9,427 nt of DNA, taken from positions 1 through 9,427 of the forward strand of contig DMBB01000231.1 in NCBI GenBank assembly GCA_003446295.1. Reading direction: 5' to 3'. The number at the start of each line of letters is the position of its first letter. Position 1 is the stretch's first letter. The notes below the pieces were generated by a model. That model was not told the DNA's origin. It saw only the letters and a program-made list of their open reading frames with translations, and ran no database searches. The position numbers were made by a program, and so were the translations under genes. This DNA is from Erysipelotrichaceae bacterium. GTDB lineage: Bacteria; Bacillota_I; Bacilli_A; Erysipelotrichales; Erysipelotrichaceae. This document shows positions 7,214 through 9,427 of this stretch, piece by piece.

Positions 7214-7219
7214 TATAAT
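7214..7219 (+). promoter_or_regulatory. candidate -10 box of the GH9 gene
   Basis: A perfect TATAAT lies 7 nt before the ATG at 7227. Its -35 is weak: TTCACA (7188-7193) is 20 nt upstream. If used, the transcript would begin at about 7226 and be nearly leaderless. A second option is TACAAT at 7194-7199, which would give a leader of roughly 20 nt. The 66 nt from 7151 to 7216 hold no terminator-like hairpin that I can find. Confidence 0.4.
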
Positions 7220-7226
7220 GAACCGC

Positions 7227-9427
7227 ATGAACAAGTTAAAAAAGTACAAGCTTACACAAAAAGGAAAAATCACACTGATAGCGATCTGTGCGGTATTGCT
7301 GGTGTCACTGGTACCGATTATAAATGATTTAAGAACGGAGGCTGAACCCGGACCGGACCCGACGCATTCACCCACGGCTGAGCCGACTGCTTCAGCAGAA
7401 GCGACAGCCAGACCGACTCAGAAGACAACCCCTGCACCGACTCCGACACCCGAGGAAACAGAGATCCCGACACCGACACCGGACGCGTCTGTTCCCGTGG
7501 CGGATGAATATATCTTCAATACCGATTACGAAAGAAAACCGTATACGGTAGGAAATCCTGACAACACGACTGACTTTGTCAGCGGATGGACTGTCGCATA
7601 TTCCGATGGCTTCGGCTACGGTGATCTGTCATGGAACAGAATGGGTGCGATCGTTGAAAAAGGCGGCAGCGGCATCCAGTCTGTCAGGATCACGCGCGGA
7701 GGCATCCCGTTCAACGCCAACAGCAATGTTTCGATCACCTTCTCACTGTCTTCCGACGTGAACCGAAACGTTCAGATGGCAGTCATTGACGGAAATACGA
7801 ATGCTGTTCTGGCTTCCGGCAGTATGAACGCATCCTATGAGCCGCATGATCATGAACTGACATTCAAGACAAGCAGATATACGAACAACGCATATGTGGA
7901 TTTCTATATCGGCAATGACGGTTCCGGCACAACAGCTGAATATCATACCGTGTCCGTTGAGAACTTCAGGATCGTATCTTCCAACCCTGTTGTCTCAGGC
8001 ATCTCGATCGACCAGGTCGGATATCAGACGGTCGGACAGAAGCGCTGCACATTCGCATATGATGCAGGCGACATGTTCGATGTCGTGGACACACAGGGAT
8101 GGCCCGTATACACCGGTGCCATTATCGGCAAGCGGAATGATGACTATACAGGGGAATATGATTCCTACGGAGACTTCACCCCTGTTTCCGACAGCAACAC
8201 CTATTACATCCGCTCCCAGATCGGAACCGTATCCAACGCCTTCCAGGTTGAAGACGATCCTTACACGGAAATGCGTGATTCCCTGCTGAGAATGCTGTCG
8301 ATGCAGCGCTGCAGCATGGATCTGGATGAATGGTGGGCAGGCGGCATGTCACACCTTGCATGTCATAACTACAATGCCATCGTCCATGGAACAGATGTCT
8401 ATATGGACGTTACAGGCGGCTGGCATGATGCCGGAGACTACGGCAAATATGTCAAGACAGGCGCAAAGGCAGCAGCTGACCTGCTGATGGCGTACCTGTA
8501 CAACCCGGATGCCTGGACTGATACGATCAGCATTCCGGCATCGATGAACGGAACAGCCGATATCCTGGATGAAGTTAGATATGAGCTGGACTGGATGCTG
8601 AAGATGCAGAACTCTGACGGCGGCGTATTCAATACCGTCATTCCTCAGAACATGTCCGATATCGAACTTCCGGAACATGATGATCAGTATCTGTATGTAC
8701 TGACCCTGGAAACAACAAGTACAGCTGATTTTGCCGGAACGATGGCTCTGGCAAGCATCGTATTCGAAGATGTCGATCCGGCATATGCAAGAAAGTGCCT
8801 GACAGCAGCCAAACGTGCTGATGAATGGCTCGAAGACAATCCGGAACTGATCGATCTGGTCAATCCGGAAGGCGTCAACGGCGGTTCCTATCTCGACAGT
8901 ACCGACAATGACGGACGATTCTTCACAAAAACAGCATTGTGGGCAGCGACATTCGAAGATGAATACCTCGAGCAGGCAAAAGCACTGTTTGAGGAAGATC
9001 CGACATGCGCAACAGGTCTGTCCTGGAATGCCAACGGCGGTTACGGACGTTATCTGTTCCTGACCGCGAAGGATTCCGACAGGATCGATCCGGATTTCTT
9101 CAAAGCGATGAAGAAGTCCCTGAAAACTGAAGCAGACGGACTGCTGGGCGTGATGAACGGCAACGGTTACCTCTGTTCCCTGGATTCCTATGGCTGGGGC
9201 AGCAACTCCGAAGCGCTGAACAACGGCGTGATCATGTCCATGGCATATGACTTTACAGGTAATCAGAAATATCAGCAGGCTGCTGCAGAACAGGTACATT
9301 ATGTGCTTGGCAGAAACAGTCTGAACATCTGCTTTGTAACAGGCTTCGGTTCCAACACGCCTTCCGATGTGCACAGCCGTGTTGCCAAAGCAAAAAATAC
9401 ATCCCTGCCCGGCGCACTGGTCGGCGG
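7227..9427 (+). CDS. glycoside hydrolase family 9 cellulase with CBM, 3' end beyond window
   Basis: Extracellular endoglucanase-type enzyme that cuts beta-1,4-glucan; 733 codons are visible. A basic N-terminus precedes a hydrophobic segment (15-33) with no lipobox; it is a signal peptide, possibly cut after TEA (37-39), or a membrane anchor. A Pro/Thr-rich linker follows (40-90). Residues 93-252 look like a CBM4/9-type beta-sandwich. Residues 256-342 look like the Ig-like domain preceding many GH9 catalytic domains (IDQVGYQT at 261-268). The catalytic domain runs from about 345. GGWHDAGDYGKYV (397-409) carries the base/nucleophile Asp pair D401 and D404. ILDEVRYELDWMLKMQ (446-461) and HYVLGRNSLNICFVTGFG (691-708) are typical GH9, and VHSR (715-718) holds the expected His. 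The proton-donor Glu should lie beyond the window. An in-frame ATG at 7218 is an alternative start, but it overlaps the TATAAT. Neither start has a ribosome binding site. Confidence 0.93.
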   Translation, partial: MNKLKKYKLTQKGKITLIAICAVLLVSLVPIINDLRTEAEPGPDPTHSPTAEPTASAEATARPTQKTTPAPTPTPEETEIPTPTPDASVPVADEYIFNTDYERKPYTVGNPDNTTDFVSGWTVAYSDGFGYGDLSWNRMGAIVEKGGSGIQSVRITRGGIPFNANSNVSITFSLSSDVNRNVQMAVIDGNTNAVLASGSMNASYEPHDHELTFKTSRYTNNAYVDFYIGNDGSGTTAEYHTVSVENFRIVSSNPVVSGISIDQVGYQTVGQKRCTFAYDAGDMFDVVDTQGWPVYTGAIIGKRNDDYTGEYDSYGDFTPVSDSNTYYIRSQIGTVSNAFQVEDDPYTEMRDSLLRMLSMQRCSMDLDEWWAGGMSHLACHNYNAIVHGTDVYMDVTGGWHDAGDYGKYVKTGAKAAADLLMAYLYNPDAWTDTISIPASMNGTADILDEVRYELDWMLKMQNSDGGVFNTVIPQNMSDIELPEHDDQYLYVLTLETTSTADFAGTMALASIVFEDVDPAYARKCLTAAKRADEWLEDNPELIDLVNPEGVNGGSYLDSTDNDGRFFTKTALWAATFEDEYLEQAKALFEEDPTCATGLSWNANGGYGRYLFLTAKDSDRIDPDFFKAMKKSLKTEADGLLGVMNGNGYLCSLDSYGWGSNSEALNNGVIMSMAYDFTGNQKYQQAAAEQVHYVLGRNSLNICFVTGFGSNTPSDVHSRVAKAKNTSLPGALVG

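Noticed and set aside
7151..7216. Terminator after the helicase gene
   Set aside because: No stem-loop followed by a T-run is visible, so read-through toward the GH9 gene cannot be excluded.
8349..9374. Open reading frame of 341 codons on the minus strand
   Set aside because: It lies entirely opposite the GH9 catalytic domain, whose motifs are intact. The predicted protein is rich in Cys, His and Ile with no family features, as expected for an antisense shadow.
1..9427. CRISPR arrays, tRNA or rRNA genes, transposases or integrases
   Set aside because: No regularly spaced repeats, cloverleaf-like sequence or mobile-element protein was found on reading both strands.

Overview
The window looks like chromosomal DNA of a low-to-mid GC member of the Bacillota, probably a gut or rumen anaerobe. 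The reasons are the strong AGGAGG-type ribosome binding sites, a Bacillota-like glf, a DUF6056 membrane protein, and a surface-directed GH9 cellulase with a Pro/Thr-rich linker. I cannot name the genus; Erysipelotrichales or Lachnospirales would fit.

Layout. (1) 1-2295 is a cell-surface glycan region. It holds the start of glf (UDP-galactopyranose mutase, minus strand, cut by the window edge) and, divergent from it, a 606-residue DUF6056 polytopic membrane protein with a near-consensus promoter. A perfect 9-bp hairpin at 2274-2295 ends this region and can act in both directions. (2) 2305-7150 is a compact four-gene module of lower GC. Eight sampled 60-nt lines average about 43%, against about 53% in five sampled flanking lines. 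On the minus strand, in transcription order, it has a 258-residue coiled-coil protein of unknown family, a 382-residue P-loop ATPase and a 401-residue P-loop ATPase. The two ATPases resemble the BREX BrxD/DUF2791 family and are paralogues of each other. Divergent from them, on the plus strand, is an XPB/RAD25-like SF2 helicase. (3) 7227-9427 is the first 733 codons of a secreted or membrane-anchored GH9 cellulase with a carbohydrate-binding module, cut before its C-terminal catalytic residues.

How the module may work (inference). Two BrxD-like ATPases, a scaffold-like coiled-coil protein and a DNA helicase, sharing one short divergent control region, suggest a DNA-processing machine. It recalls the ATPase/helicase halves of BREX, Pgl or TerB-associated systems, but no methyltransferase, PglZ-like protein, TerB domain or nuclease is visible here. 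It is the best candidate in this window for an undescribed defence or DNA-maintenance system.

The control region (5451-5593) has a strong ribosome binding site for the minus operon, a palindrome over the expected -35 position, and an extended -10 placed so that the helicase mRNA would be leaderless.
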